DNA from: Ptychodera flava
Lineage: Eukaryota > Hemichordata > Enteropneusta > Ptychoderidae
DNA: 64,000 bases
Direction: 5' to 3'
Assembly: GCF_041260155.1 (NCBI RefSeq)
Contig: NW_027248369.1
Coordinates: forward strand, 1,019,560 to 1,083,559
Part shown: piece by piece, positions 38,674 through 48,195 of the stretch
Position numbering within the stretch: the first letter of the stretch is position 1
Layout: each line of letters starts with the position of its first letter
Made by a program: the position numbers and the translations under genes
The notes under the pieces: model-generated
What the model saw: the letters and a program-made list of their open reading frames with translations, nothing else
Database searches by the model: none
Told to the model about the DNA's origin: nothing

Positions 38674-39675
38674 ATGTCGACCCGTCTCAATATCGATATG
38701 CGACTGAAAATTATTGATTTGTCTACGGCTGGAAACAGTGTGCGTCAGATCGCTGAACAGCTGAATACGCCAAAGTCTACGGTTCAGAACGTGTTAACCC
38801 TCTTTACCAGGACAGGTTCCGTTTTGCGGCAGAAGATACCTGGAGCTCCCCGATCAAAATGCTTGCCGGACGTAGTTGAATTTGTCGAATTTCTCAAATT
38901 CAAAAAAGCATCGATCACTGCCTCTGAGATACGGGCAGAACTCCTTCGTGAAAGCATTTGCACGGAAGAGACTCTCCCAGCATGCAGAACGATATACGAA
39001 ATTCTCAGGAGAGATCTGAATTACTCATACAAGAAGATACAAAGTATTCCTGCTGAACAGCTGACTGAACGGAATTTACAGAGGATTATGCTGTATATTG
39101 ATGCAGTCACCCAACTGGACCCTCTCAGCGTTCATTTTTTCGATGAGGCAGGCATCAAAAGGACAACCGCTAACAGACAATACGGGCATAGTTCAATAGG
39201 CCAGCGTGCGTTTGAAGTTCAGCGTTACACATCAGACGTGAATTTTACTTTAAACCTCCTTCACTGCGCGCGAGGAGTGAGTTACTTCAGTATTCTTGAC
39301 GGCCCTTCAAACGGATTAGAAATGGTGCACTTTTTCGAGGAGGCCCTAGAAATGGTAGATGACCAAGGTCAACAGATTTTATCACCAGGCGATACTGTGG
39401 TAATGGACAACTGTGGTTTCCACCACGGGCGCTTTGCAGAGACAAACTTGCGCCAACTACTGAATGACCGGAGAGTGGATCTGATATTTCAACCCCCTTA
39501 CAGTCCCGAAATGAATACGTGTGAACTTTGTTTTCGCTACGTGAAATGGTACCTTCAACAGCATGATATATTTGCTACGCAATTTACAGAAACTGCTATC
39601 ATAGACGGAGTTTCAGAAATTACACCGATAATGTCTCGGAATTTCTTTAGACTATGCGGCTTCCCGTTGTTTTGA
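38674..39675 (+). CDS. IS630/Tc1-type DDE transposase, 333 aa
   Basis: It should cut and paste its own element at TA sites. Residues 1-60 form a paired-like helix-turn-helix (STAGNSVRQIAEQLNTPKST), followed by a second HTH region. The catalytic core shows the first Asp in VHFFDEAG, the second in TVVMDNCGFHH, and the Glu in PPYSPEMNTCE. Counting gives 38 residues between the second Asp and the Glu, a DD38E-type spacing. The usual LNPIE context is MNTCE here. The frame is uninterrupted. I chose ATG 38674 (MSTRLNID) over an upstream in-frame start because the family begins close to the HTH. It lies about 1.2 kb inside the left terminal repeat and is convergent with the accessory frames. Confidence 0.9.
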   Translation: MSTRLNIDMRLKIIDLSTAGNSVRQIAEQLNTPKSTVQNVLTLFTRTGSVLRQKIPGAPRSKCLPDVVEFVEFLKFKKASITASEIRAELLRESICTEETLPACRTIYEILRRDLNYSYKKIQSIPAEQLTERNLQRIMLYIDAVTQLDPLSVHFFDEAGIKRTTANRQYGHSSIGQRAFEVQRYTSDVNFTLNLLHCARGVSYFSILDGPSNGLEMVHFFEEALEMVDDQGQQILSPGDTVVMDNCGFHHGRFAETNLRQLLNDRRVDLIFQPPYSPEMNTCELCFRYVKWYLQQHDIFATQFTETAIIDGVSEITPIMSRNFFRLCGFPLF

Positions 39676-40729
39676 CTCTGATCATTCATCGGCCTTGGGA
39701 CCGAGCATCACGCGAATGATTACTAATCAGCTGTACATGGCATGCAGTATTTTACACATGCGTTTATGTTTTTCTGTTGCTGTGGGCGCAAATTTGTACT
39801 CATTAACTCAGATTTGCCCACAAAAACTTACCAAATCACCTATCTATCTTTGAACTTTGTGACATTCTGATGGTCCCGTAATCAACCGAGCGGAATACAG
39901 CTGATCTGCGGACTTGAAGTCAGCTGGACTAATACATGTCAACGTTGTCAGAGTTTCTCTCACGCTCAAACTTTTCTTTAAACATAGGTTTGGATTATGT
40001 AGTTGTTTTCTAGATTGATATGCAAAACTGGCATGACACTGATGTTCCTAATCCATGTTTTGAAGCGTTCTCCTCGGCAATACTGAGACTTGTATCAAAC
40101 TACCGTTATACTCTGTAACGCGATATAGAATAAACGTTGTTGACAAAAGTGAGACTTAGTTGTGCACCTGTATTTCGTTACACTCAATACATCCACTGGT
40201 TTTCACATTCAGTATTACAACACATCAATTGAATATTCTTGTAAAATGCAGTATTTTAATAACAAAGGAAAAATGTCATCCTAAGACATGGCACATCTGA
40301 AAGGAAAAGTTTGTTGTAGGTAAATATAATCTTCATGAATAAACTCAATACAATTGGCCATGGGTTTTTTTAAATAACAAATAGAACATTTTTTTTGGAA
40401 ACATAATAATTTAACAGCAATGCAATGTGAAACGTTTGGGTACGCTTATTATGATGAAAAGCTCAGATGGAATTATTTACGATGTAAATAAGCTTTGTAT
40501 CAAACGGCCAAAATACGACGAATTTACCGGTAGAACAGCAAAAGTAGTCTGTTGTGCACACTCGCTGACAAGATATGTACCGGAAGTAGCTGAATCACAT
40601 GAGATAATGAACGTGGAGTGCAGTATTTTTATGCACTTTTTCAGCAGTCCAAGAATGCCAAAATATAAATGCATACTGCTTGACAAGTCCGCGAGATCAT
40701 GTACCGGTAAATCCAAACTTCAATGAGAG
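39676..40729. other. Gap between convergent transposon genes
   Basis: Probably the two 3' untranslated regions. A plus-strand frame at 40427-40726 reads fairly like protein (KVVCCAHSLTRYVPEV) but has no start context or family match that I can support. Confidence 0.45.
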
Positions 40730-41529
40730 TCATGTGTCTGTCGCGTTCTTCTTCGACGTCCCAGTTTGTAGGCCTAATAGCAAAGCAGCTTCGAAGAGTG
40801 CATCCATATTTGACATGTGTTGTTCAGCATGACGATCTGTTGCTATCGGGGATGGCCGGTGGCAGCTGGTGTCGGTAGAAATTGCTGCTGCGGCCGTGAC
40901 TTGTTGAGTTGGTGGTGCCCTAGCTTGAATATCTGTACTACCAGATATTTGACGTAACCCGGCGTCAATCACATGAGTTGGCATATTTTCGCGCGTTTCC
41001 GAAAGCATCTCTGATGACGATATGTTGTGCGGTCGAGATAGAGAGTCTACAGGTGTAAACTGCCCGCTCGTTCTGTTTCCTGTATCTTGGAATGTAGCGA
41101 CTTGGTACGACGGAGATAATCCCATTCCATAATATGGGAAATTTGGGCCTTGAGTTGACGATACGTGTTGGGAGGATAAAATGGATGGCGAAACTGTTGG
41201 GCATATACATGGTCAGGCAAAAGTTGTGCCGGTGCGCGTGTGTAACCTGGATCTGGAGTTAACGAGGGCTGGAAATGGAAAGGATAAATTGGCGGAGGAT
41301 AATAAAACATGTCGCGGTAACTTTCCCGGCGATTTGCGCGAGCGATACCCTTCAGCTGATGAGGTGTAATGTCATCATCTTCCGACTGCGAAGATTCGAC
41401 GTTCTCTGCTTCACGATCTGCACAACGCCCAATCCTCTTACGGCATTTCCGAATCCTTTCTTGCTTGTGATGTCCACTGGAGTTAGCGCACTCCGTATCG
41501 GAGAGGTCCGAAGTTTGATGACTTTTCAT
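40730..41529 (-). CDS. Transposon accessory frame 3: Pro/Tyr-rich protein, one frame break
   Basis: From ATG 41529 the frame reads MKSHQTSDLSDTECANSSG, a basic stretch (KCRKRIGRCADRE), an acidic stretch (SSQSEDDD) and a Pro/Tyr-rich part (MFYYPPPIYPFHFQP). Around CCC at 41172-41170 the natural reading moves to the next frame: one more C would give HPFYPPQHVSSTQGPN and on to MGLSPSYQV, ending SNMDALFEAALLLGLQ at a stop at 40732-40730. The total would be about 267 aa. The C-terminal helix looks amphipathic. No domain was recognised. It lies 166 bp downstream of the PB1-containing frame on the same strand, with a possible intron between them. Confidence 0.6.
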
Positions 41530-41695
41530 TGTTTGCACCGGAGACGCTTTGTGAAAAACGAAATGAAATAAAAGGAGATTAAAATAATCAATAAACAAGC
41601 AAATAATACATTTATACATATTATGAACGACTTTATGTCGCACTGCTCACTACATTCATGAAGTACAATTTATTGTTGAATTCAACTCAAAATGA

Positions 41696-42817
41696 CTATA
41701 TATGTTTACTTACCATTGATAAGAATATCGTATATTTTTGTACAACTTTCCTTTCCTCTGTCGAGCATCCGCTGTATTCACTGTTCATGGAGCGCAACTG
41801 TTCTTTGATGGCCCTGGAAAATATTGTACGATCATTTTCGGCGTTAGACAGTGCGGGAAGGTTCTTTACTTGGTTATTGAAGGCTTTCCTCAGAATGCTT
41901 AGGTCACGTTGAAGGTCAGTTTTGCCTGTCGTTGTTCGACGATTGTATTTATCAGGGAAGGCAGCGAGGAGCCGTGGGGTGATGGTTGTTGTGAAAACAC
42001 TGGTAGATCGACTTTGAAAGTCATGCAACTGCTTTAGTTCGTTTTCTTTCGATGTTATTACTTTTGTTAGTTGGCTTTCCCGCTCCTTTAGTTTTTTTAG
42101 ACGTGCCATGTAGTCATGTTTGTGCTTATCCGATCTTCCGCAGAAAATGTAACCTCTGCAAGGCTCACCGAGTGGACAGCCCTCGCTGTTCCTATTGCCG
42201 GTAGCCCTGTGTCCGCGGCGGTGACAAATGTTGCAAGTACTTCTGAGATTAGTTCCCACGGGTTTGGCTTCGGTAACTACTCTGTCCATTTCTTGCTTCT
42301 GTGCTATCACTGCCACTTTTTCACTTTTGAGAAATTCTATTTCCTTACACATCTCTTCCTCTTTCTTATCTTTCCATCGTTTGCTTTTCGACTTGACGGT
42401 CTCTAACTCATGATCAAGTTGTAGTTGTTGTCTTGCTCGTATCCGTCTTTCGCCATCTCCGCCTGCACTGTTGTCATTACTAGACTCATCCCGATCTCTT
42501 TTTCGGCCTTGTAAAACCATAGCTGGTGAACACCCTTCGCTGACCATAAGTTTTAATCGAACGAAGTCCGCATTATGAACTGGTGCAGCGCATCGGTACA
42601 TATCTTGAAGATCATATTCATTATCACTGAGAGTGATGACAGTCTTCTCATCGTTGACGTACTGTAACTGAAAAGCTACATTCTTGAGCGATGGTATGTT
42701 TTGAGTGATGAAAGACGTCAATTGGGAATATTGTTTGAGTTGTTCTTTGGCGTACACCTGACGGGTTCTGCCGCGGTAAAGTATTTGAAATTGGTACATA
42801 ATGTTAACTGTGTTCAT
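41696..42817 (-). CDS. Transposon accessory protein: PB1-like domain, coiled coil and zinc motif
   Basis: This frame is open for 373 residues from ATG 42817. Residues 10-95 look like a PB1 domain: a basic strand (FQILYRGRTRQVY) and an acidic OPCA-like loop (YVNDEKTVITLSDNEYDL). A nuclear-signal-like KRDRDES region and a long charged coiled coil follow. Next comes a Cys/His cluster, CNICHRRGHRATGN then GCPLGEPCRGYIFCG and KHKHD, probably binding zinc. A second helical region ends the protein. A good splice donor (ATG|GTAAGT, 41714/41713) lies just before the stop, so the true C-terminus may be in another exon; the nearest acceptor (41546) does not keep the frame of the next set. Similar Cys/His proteins are, from memory, common uncharacterised proteins in marine invertebrates. 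A partner of the transposase is an inference. Confidence 0.75.
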   Translation of the reverse strand: MNTVNIMYQFQILYRGRTRQVYAKEQLKQYSQLTSFITQNIPSLKNVAFQLQYVNDEKTVITLSDNEYDLQDMYRCAAPVHNADFVRLKLMVSEGCSPAMVLQGRKRDRDESSNDNSAGGDGERRIRARQQLQLDHELETVKSKSKRWKDKKEEEMCKEIEFLKSEKVAVIAQKQEMDRVVTEAKPVGTNLRSTCNICHRRGHRATGNRNSEGCPLGEPCRGYIFCGRSDKHKHDYMARLKKLKERESQLTKVITSKENELKQLHDFQSRSTSVFTTTITPRLLAAFPDKYNRRTTTGKTDLQRDLSILRKAFNNQVKNLPALSNAENDRTIFSRAIKEQLRSMNSEYSGCSTEERKVVQKYTIFLSMVSKHI

Positions 42818-43064
42818 TTGAAACTTCACTTCGCGAGGGTGAAACCGCTCAGCTAACTACCTGGAAGTTTTGTGCCGCCAAGAAGTCGTGTGACCACTCA
42901 TTGGCCGTCCTCTATGGAAGATACCACTCATTCACAAACTTGCAACGAACATCATGCACATTTTATCGAAATTCGATGAGCAGTAAATGAGACCAAAAGT
43001 GTAGTTTGAAGAAATATTTTTATTTATCAGTGAAGTTTCACTCCAGTAGTGTATGATTCGGATA

Positions 43065-43307
43065 TTTTATCTTCACTCGTTTTGAATCCCACCAAGCAAC
43101 AAGCAGCCACCCCTATACTGAATTACTCAAACCCAGATAAGCTTTATTGCAACATCTCAAAGTGTCTGCAGCTGACTGTAACATAAAACGATATCGCTGA
43201 CAAGTTAACAAAGTCACTGGCGAATTACAAAGGGATATAGCAATATGCCTCGCAATACAGCTGGGTACTTTGCTAATTAGGTGTCCAGTTTCTATTCGCG
43301 CTCGCTG
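43065..43307 (-). repeat. Right terminal inverted repeat of the transposon
   Basis: Inverse of 37479-37720, ending ctcgctg followed by the TA target at 43308-43309. Confidence 0.9.
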
Positions 43308-43421
43308 TAACTGTCCTTTTCGCTCTCCATGATCCAGTATACATAGCATGGAAAAGTTATTGAACCATAGCGGAAATGCGCCTGCGCCTGTTCCATTCCT
43401 GCCGCTTGCTGTGCTGGCAAT

Positions 43422-43592
43422 CGGAATTCCGCGAAAGGAAATTACGTATTTGCATTGTTATTCTGACATCAAATTTCCACGAAACGAAACGAAGGGCTCT
43501 GGAGCACTCTTAATAGCGTTTGCTGACACCCGGGAAATAAAGTTGCTTCAGTCCACAATATCTGGCGTAGAATTTAACAAAGATAACCGAAA
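43422..43592 (+). promoter_or_regulatory. Copy of the cGAS-like gene promoter (orphan)
   Basis: CGGAATTCCG at 43422-43431, an NF-kB-like palindrome, is followed by gaaaggaaattacg and, at 43481-43494, GAAACGAAACGAAG, which fits the GAAANNGAAA form of IRF/ISRE sites. The rest, including tatctggcgtag and agataaccgaaaatgggtgct, closely matches the minus-strand promoter at 51150-50977. Binding is inferred from motif shape only. Confidence 0.6.
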
Positions 43593-43613
43593 ATGGGTGC
43601 TACAAAATTAAAG
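43593..43613 (+). pseudogene. Orphan first coding exon (MGATKLK) of a cGAS-like paralogue
   Basis: Seven codons from ATG 43593 are followed by a gttagt splice donor. They parallel MGASKSK at 50976-50956, with the same phase-0 donor and the same upstream sequence. No exon like the second exon of the complete gene was found on the plus strand downstream in this window, so the copy seems to lack its enzyme body. The second residue, Gly, and the Ser/Thr-Lys context fit N-myristoylation in both copies. Confidence 0.6.
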
Positions 43614-43852
43614 GTTAGTTCACTTCAAGGAAAAATGCTTCACAGGTCATGACTTAAGCCTGTCATTATAAGTAGCAGCGGTACTGTAGCTCGAGCTGCT
43701 ATACTACATCTAATGATGACGTGCTCAGCCTCCGTCATGTCATTTGCTGCTGCTCAGTGCTTTCCTGTTAATGTTCGTCAAGTTTCGACAAAACACTGTT
43801 ACATAGTAGCCTTTATACCATATGGACCCACACTTCAGGCAGCCATTCATAT

Positions 43853-44000
43853 CAATCTGATTAAAATCAGATGTAGAGTACGGCGACGTCTTCTTATGCG
43901 TACGCGGTATTCTCTCGCTGTCGCCCCTCGCTATTCGAGAGAATACCGCGTACGCATAAGAAGACGTCGCCGAACTCTACATCTGATTTTAATCAGATTG
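43853..44000. mobile_element. 148-bp hairpin element, 10-bp target duplication
   Basis: CAATCTGATTAAAATCAGAT at the left end is the inverse of the right end, and the arms continue through gacgtcttcttatgcgtacg with near-perfect pairing. CCATTCATAT flanks it at 43843-43852 and 44001-44010. It would lie in the first intron of the orphan cGAS-like copy. Confidence 0.85.
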
Positions 44001-44224
44001 CCATTCATATGTACAGATGCAAGAATGACAAAGATACGTCTTAGTAGGCGACTGCCAGTGTACAATGAATACTCTAAGACATATTCATGACTCAAAGTAC
44101 AAGCTACAAAAACAGCCAAGCATGCAACATTGATAGTTTTTTCCACGTTCTACGCAGCAGTGTCCGACGCGGCGTCGCGCGCGTGCAGCTAAAGCTTATG
44201 TATAGGATAAAGCCCGAGTACGAG

Positions 44225-44323
44225 GGCTCTTCTTGTATATAAAGTCCAACCAAACGATAAAATGTCGAGGCCGCAGGCCGAGACATTTTATCGTAGGGTT
44301 GGACTTTATATACCAAAAGAGCC
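44225..44323. mobile_element. 99-bp hairpin element, 10-bp target duplication
   Basis: ggctcttcttgtatataaag pairs with ctttatataccaaaagagcc, and the arms meet at a gaggccgcaggcc loop. CGAGTACGAG is repeated at 44215-44224 and 44324-44333. Confidence 0.8.
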
Positions 44324-44474
44324 CGAGTACGAGGGTTTGATCCGACTTAAAAGCTATCAACATGAACTTTGGGAGAGAACGAGTTTTTGACTAAATCAAA
44401 TATGATTTGTTTGACTAAATCAAATATGATATGCCGCGATTTGAAGAAATCTATCTAACTTCACCCTAAAGACA

Positions 44475-44835
44475 TCCATACTATAGTTTCATTGGTGACC
44501 TGGTACTTCTGAATTTCGTATGTGGGAAACGATAGAAAACTGAATTTATAATTTTAAGTTTTCAAGTGATCAGAGATACAAAAAGATGAAACGATCGCAA
44601 CTTCCAGTTTAAGGGGTACAAACAATACAGGTACTGGGGAGCTGCTTTCTTCTGGTAAATCTCAAAAACTTCAAGATATTTAAGAATTTTGCTGATTTTT
44701 TACACGTTTGTTTTCTGATGGTTTTGTTTTTCAAACTACTCTGTAGATGTTTCCGTATCCGCTTGCTTTATTATTTATTTATTTTTTTTGGTTGACCACA
44801 CCTGCCAATATCTCACTTACTACGACAGTTAGGTG
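44475..44835 (+). repeat. Solo copy of the 5' segment of LINE copy 2
   Basis: The stretch from tagtttcattgg through gatcagagat.c.aaaagatg and ttacacgtttgttttctg to ctacgacagtt matches 32140-32505 with modest divergence. In LINE copy 2 it leads into ORF1; here it ends before ORF1. Confidence 0.75.
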
Positions 44836-44839
44836 AGAT

Positions 44840-45095
44840 TAATAGTCAAGGGGCGGGGACACCAAGTGAACCAGAACATTTCACAACATACCGGTATGTA
44901 ATTTTTTGTCAATTTGAGGAGTCAATAGTCTATTTTGGTCAGACAACTAAGTCAAAATTCTGTATTTTCAACAAAAAGTGCTTTGGTTATACATTATGCT
45001 TGAGAGTATAACAGGGTATGAAATGTATACATTACGTCAACAACGTCTCAGTCCCAAGTTTTCAACATCATCTCGGTCCAAAGTCGAATTGAGAC
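44840..45095 (+). repeat. Dispersed repeat shared with 51.84-52.10 kb
   Basis: Both copies begin ggtgagattaa.agtc.aag, contain a ggggacacaagtg-like block and end near cttggtccaaagtcgaa or ctcggtccaaagtcgaa. The identity of the repeat is unknown. Confidence 0.6.
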
Positions 45096-45127
45096 AGAAA
45101 GAGTAGGTCAAAACCATGGTACATACC

Positions 45128-45129
<2 letters not shown>

Positions 45130-45202
<73 letters not shown>
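45130..45202. repeat. (TA)n microsatellite
   Basis: A continuous ta run of about 72 bp. Confidence 0.95.
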
Positions 45203-45205
<3 letters not shown>

Positions 45206-46750
45206 GACATTACTGCTGAACTGTGCTGAGGTTTTAAAAACAGTCTGTCTGCGCACAACAGAGAAAAACTAAGAAGCTACTGACTCAAAAGTTGGAAATG
45301 ATCTATGCTATACTTGATGTAAGAATGGCAGCTAACATTCATCGTAGTCCTCCTTGGCCAAAGGAAGTTGAAAAAACGTTCGGTTAGGCTAAATATAGTA
45401 GGTATTGTGGCGTTGTTAAAGTTCGTAGGAGAGAAATTAACACTTTTCAACAGCACAACTACTATGGATAAGATGTCAACATTCATAATGTAGCTAAAAA
45501 TTGTCACTCTGCCTGCCAATCTGCAGCATTCCTTTGCAGGGGCCTCATGGACTTGCTCAAGTCTTTCCAGACTCGTTTTCTACGACATAACAAGAGTCTA
45601 TACACTCAAGGTCGGCTAAAATTCCAGGACTTTATTTACAATGTTCAAGGAATTTTAGAGTTCCAAAATAGCTTTCCAGACTTGATTTTTAAAATGCATC
45701 ATTAACATTAAATACCATTTTAATATTAATCATTTAAATTTTAATCATTGTTATTGTATCACCCGTCGATATTTAACATTGTTAATAAATTACCCTCTTC
45801 AACTTCTGAAGACTGCACTTCATTTTTAGTGACTTTTCCATGACTTTTAACAAGGATTTAAAATTCAACGACTTTCAAGGAGCTCATGGATTCTGATAAC
45901 CGATTTGAAGTATTTTATTCAAACTTGGTACATTTAACAGACAATATTTCATGAAGTATGCAGACACATCAGTCTGCCTCATAATACCATGCAATATGTC
46001 CATAGTACCTGGCAGACATTTTGTCATATTCCTATTTTTCATATTCATGTCTAAAGCCATTACTCAGACCTTCCATGTCCGATTTTATTCAAACTAGGCA
46101 CAAATACAATGCACAGTATATGTGTATGCACAAGAAACTTCTTCAGTGTTATGATGTACATGGCTTCATGGCTGCTGTTTTGCCATGATCTCATTGCATT
46201 CAGACTTGGCCCATACGAAACACCTAATAACACATACACATCAATTTCCCTCACCAGATGATGTAATATAGCAAACCCATGTCCTGAGCATCTGTTTTCA
46301 AAGTGAGATGCAGGTATGATAGTATAAAATGTATGATGTCAACAAGCACTGCATAAAATCCACAAAGGCTGCCTGGAGGCAATTTACAAACTTTTTAATG
46401 TTCAGAGTACCTCCACAAAAAAGGTCCATTTTCATTTTGTTCCAACTTGGCAAAATCAATCACAATTCTTGGTACACAAGCTTGTCATTTTATTTTGCAT
46501 CACACTCGATAGGACAAAAGGCATAATTTTTAAAGAAATATCTGAAGTTCTAAACCATATCACACCTACACTGCTGTGAAAAAACGGACAATGCACCCTG
46601 GCTCACATGTACATGTCTATTGGTTTCACAATGCAATTAAAGATGGCTGCTTTGAGTAAATCTATTAAAGTTTGCAAAGAGAGTTAAGTTTATGTACTGG
46701 CATACTAGCATAAAGTTGATCATGACTTGTCAACAACTATTCATTAATAT
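45203..46750. other. No feature recognised
   Basis: AT-rich DNA with scattered short open frames but no domain, splice-bounded coding text or clear repeat. Confidence 0.5.
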
Positions 46751-46898
46751 AGAGGTTATCCCTCGATATCACCTCTTGGTGGGGTCGTATTGCTGCAAGT
46801 GCAGTTGTGGGCCGCATCCGACTCGGTGTGATGCGGCCCACAACTGCACGAGCAGCATTACGACCCCTACCAAGAGGTGATATCGAGGGATAACCTCT
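46751..46898. mobile_element. 148-bp hairpin element
   Basis: agaggttatccctcgatatc is mirrored by gatatcgagggataacctct, and the pairing runs through the gggccgcatc/gatgcggccc centre with few gaps. The flanks (attaatat and ttatcatat) do not give a clean target duplication, so the duplication has either diverged or was never present. Confidence 0.8.
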
Positions 46899-47416
46899 TT
46901 ATCATATACCTATGCCCACGTTATTGAATGAATAAATCTCGTATATTAAAATATGATACGTTTCACTGTGGTTTTTCTTGATGGACTACATTTGTTTGCG
47001 TCATCTTGCTAAGGCGGATTGATATACTAGCGTCTGACGTAATCTATCAGCTGGCTCATTGACAATTATTTTACGGTTGAGCAGAGAAATGCTTGAACTC
47101 TGTCATCAAACATGTAGGATATCTACCGAATCCGTACGGTACATGCAAGTGTTGTGTTTGGTATTATTTTCCAGAACGCATTTACCATGAATACATGATA
47201 TTTTTGAAAGTTGTGCTTTTGAATTTGCCGGTCCTCCGACATGTCCGATAGCACTTTTGCTTGTCGTCTGCGCGTCTGTGCTAATGCACGGACGGAACAG
47301 CTGGTCTGTCATCGATCTGTCAGTGCCCGTACGGTGTGATGCTCTGCTCTTTAATTTGTTCAAATTGGTAGCACTACTAGCAGGTTAATTCGATATCGAC
47401 ACATGTGTTTTATTTA

Positions 47417-47507
47417 GTTACCCCGCATTTCCCTATGCTTCAAAACCCTGCCACTTTGGAGATCGGACATGATATCGTAGTCAAAGTCAAAATCATAGAC
47501 GGGCACC
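47417..47507 (-). CDS. Possible first exon of an unrecognised gene
   Basis: ATG 47507 in a strong context (aaaccATGG) starts MVPVYDFDFDYDIMSDLQSG and stays open to a stop at 47417. The acidic/aromatic opening looks protein-like, and a block of octamer motifs lies 45-195 bp upstream. There is no clear splice donor or downstream exon, so this is weak. Confidence 0.25.
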
Positions 47508-47550
47508 ATGGTTTGTTTTGATTAGGGCGCCACCATGTAAGTAGTCCGGT

Positions 47551-47704
47551 ATGCAAATCAACAGGCCGTATCAGGCTTGTTATGTAAATCAACAGGTCTT
47601 ATCACTTTTTCATATGCAAATATTCAATTGAATGAAGAAAGACGCGCTGATCATTCCTTTCATATGCAAATCAACAAGGCGTATCACTTTATTGACATGC
47701 AAAT
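47551..47704. promoter_or_regulatory. Cluster of octamer (ATGCAAAT) motifs in a short tandem repeat
   Basis: ATGCAAAT occurs at 47551, 47614, 47664 and 47697, and ATGTAAAT at 47582. Most are followed by caaca(g/a)g and a tatcactt block at about 32-bp spacing. The octamer is the classic POU-factor site, but the repetition may simply reflect a minisatellite. Confidence 0.5.
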
Positions 47705-48195
47705 CAACATGATAAATCATGTCACTGAACTCAGTACAGACACAATACAGGGCATAGGTTATGATAATGGCCTAGTTATTGGTGGCTGACCGGAACATCC
47801 GACCTAGACGAATTTCAGACAACCCATCCCCCTAAGTCAATATTTTCAAGCCCAATTTTCTGATCATTGGCACAAGGGGCCTTGGACGTCCCGGGTCATC
47901 TCGTCCCTGGCTGCGTTTTCCGGTAAGCTGTTATTGATGAGGACTATGTCATCAATTGTTTTCTGTATTTAGGGAAATATGCTGGCCAAAGACTTGTAAG
48001 AAGCTTTTGTGTATTCTTCGCTGAAGTCACTTAAACCCTTCTCTTCTGAGATTAAAAAATAACATCAAGGCTTCACAATCCTAATTACCTCTAAATTCTA
48101 CAAACTTGTTCACAGAAGATGCAGACTGGCAGAGAAGTGTCAGGTTTTAGGAATTTGAAATTCTGTTCCCAGGGTCATTCTTTTCTGATGTAATT

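Larger units (their letters stand above)
37479..43307. mobile_element. 5.8-kb Tc1/IS630-class DNA transposon with accessory genes
   Basis: The ends CAGCGAGCGCGAATAG (37479) and its exact inverse at 43307 are each flanked by TA (37477-37478 and 43308-43309). The first about 240 bp of each end are near-identical inverses, with weaker match out to about 37805 and 42978. Inside are a plus-strand transposase (38674-39675) and, facing it, two minus-strand reading-frame sets (42817-41696 and 41529-40730). TA targets and the transposase fold fit the IS630-Tc1-mariner superfamily, but most members are 1.3-2.5 kb with one gene, so this is unusually large and complex. The close similarity of the two ends and the intact transposase suggest recent activity. 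Confidence 0.9.

Noticed and set aside
40427-40726. 99-codon plus-strand frame between transposase and accessory genes
   Set aside because: No family match, and it lies where the 3' untranslated regions of convergent genes are expected. Left as an unassigned frame.
43348-43611. 87-codon plus-strand open frame upstream of the transposon border
   Set aside because: It overlays the promoter and first exon shared with the cGAS-like gene; the shared reading is the seven-codon exon with its donor, in a different frame.
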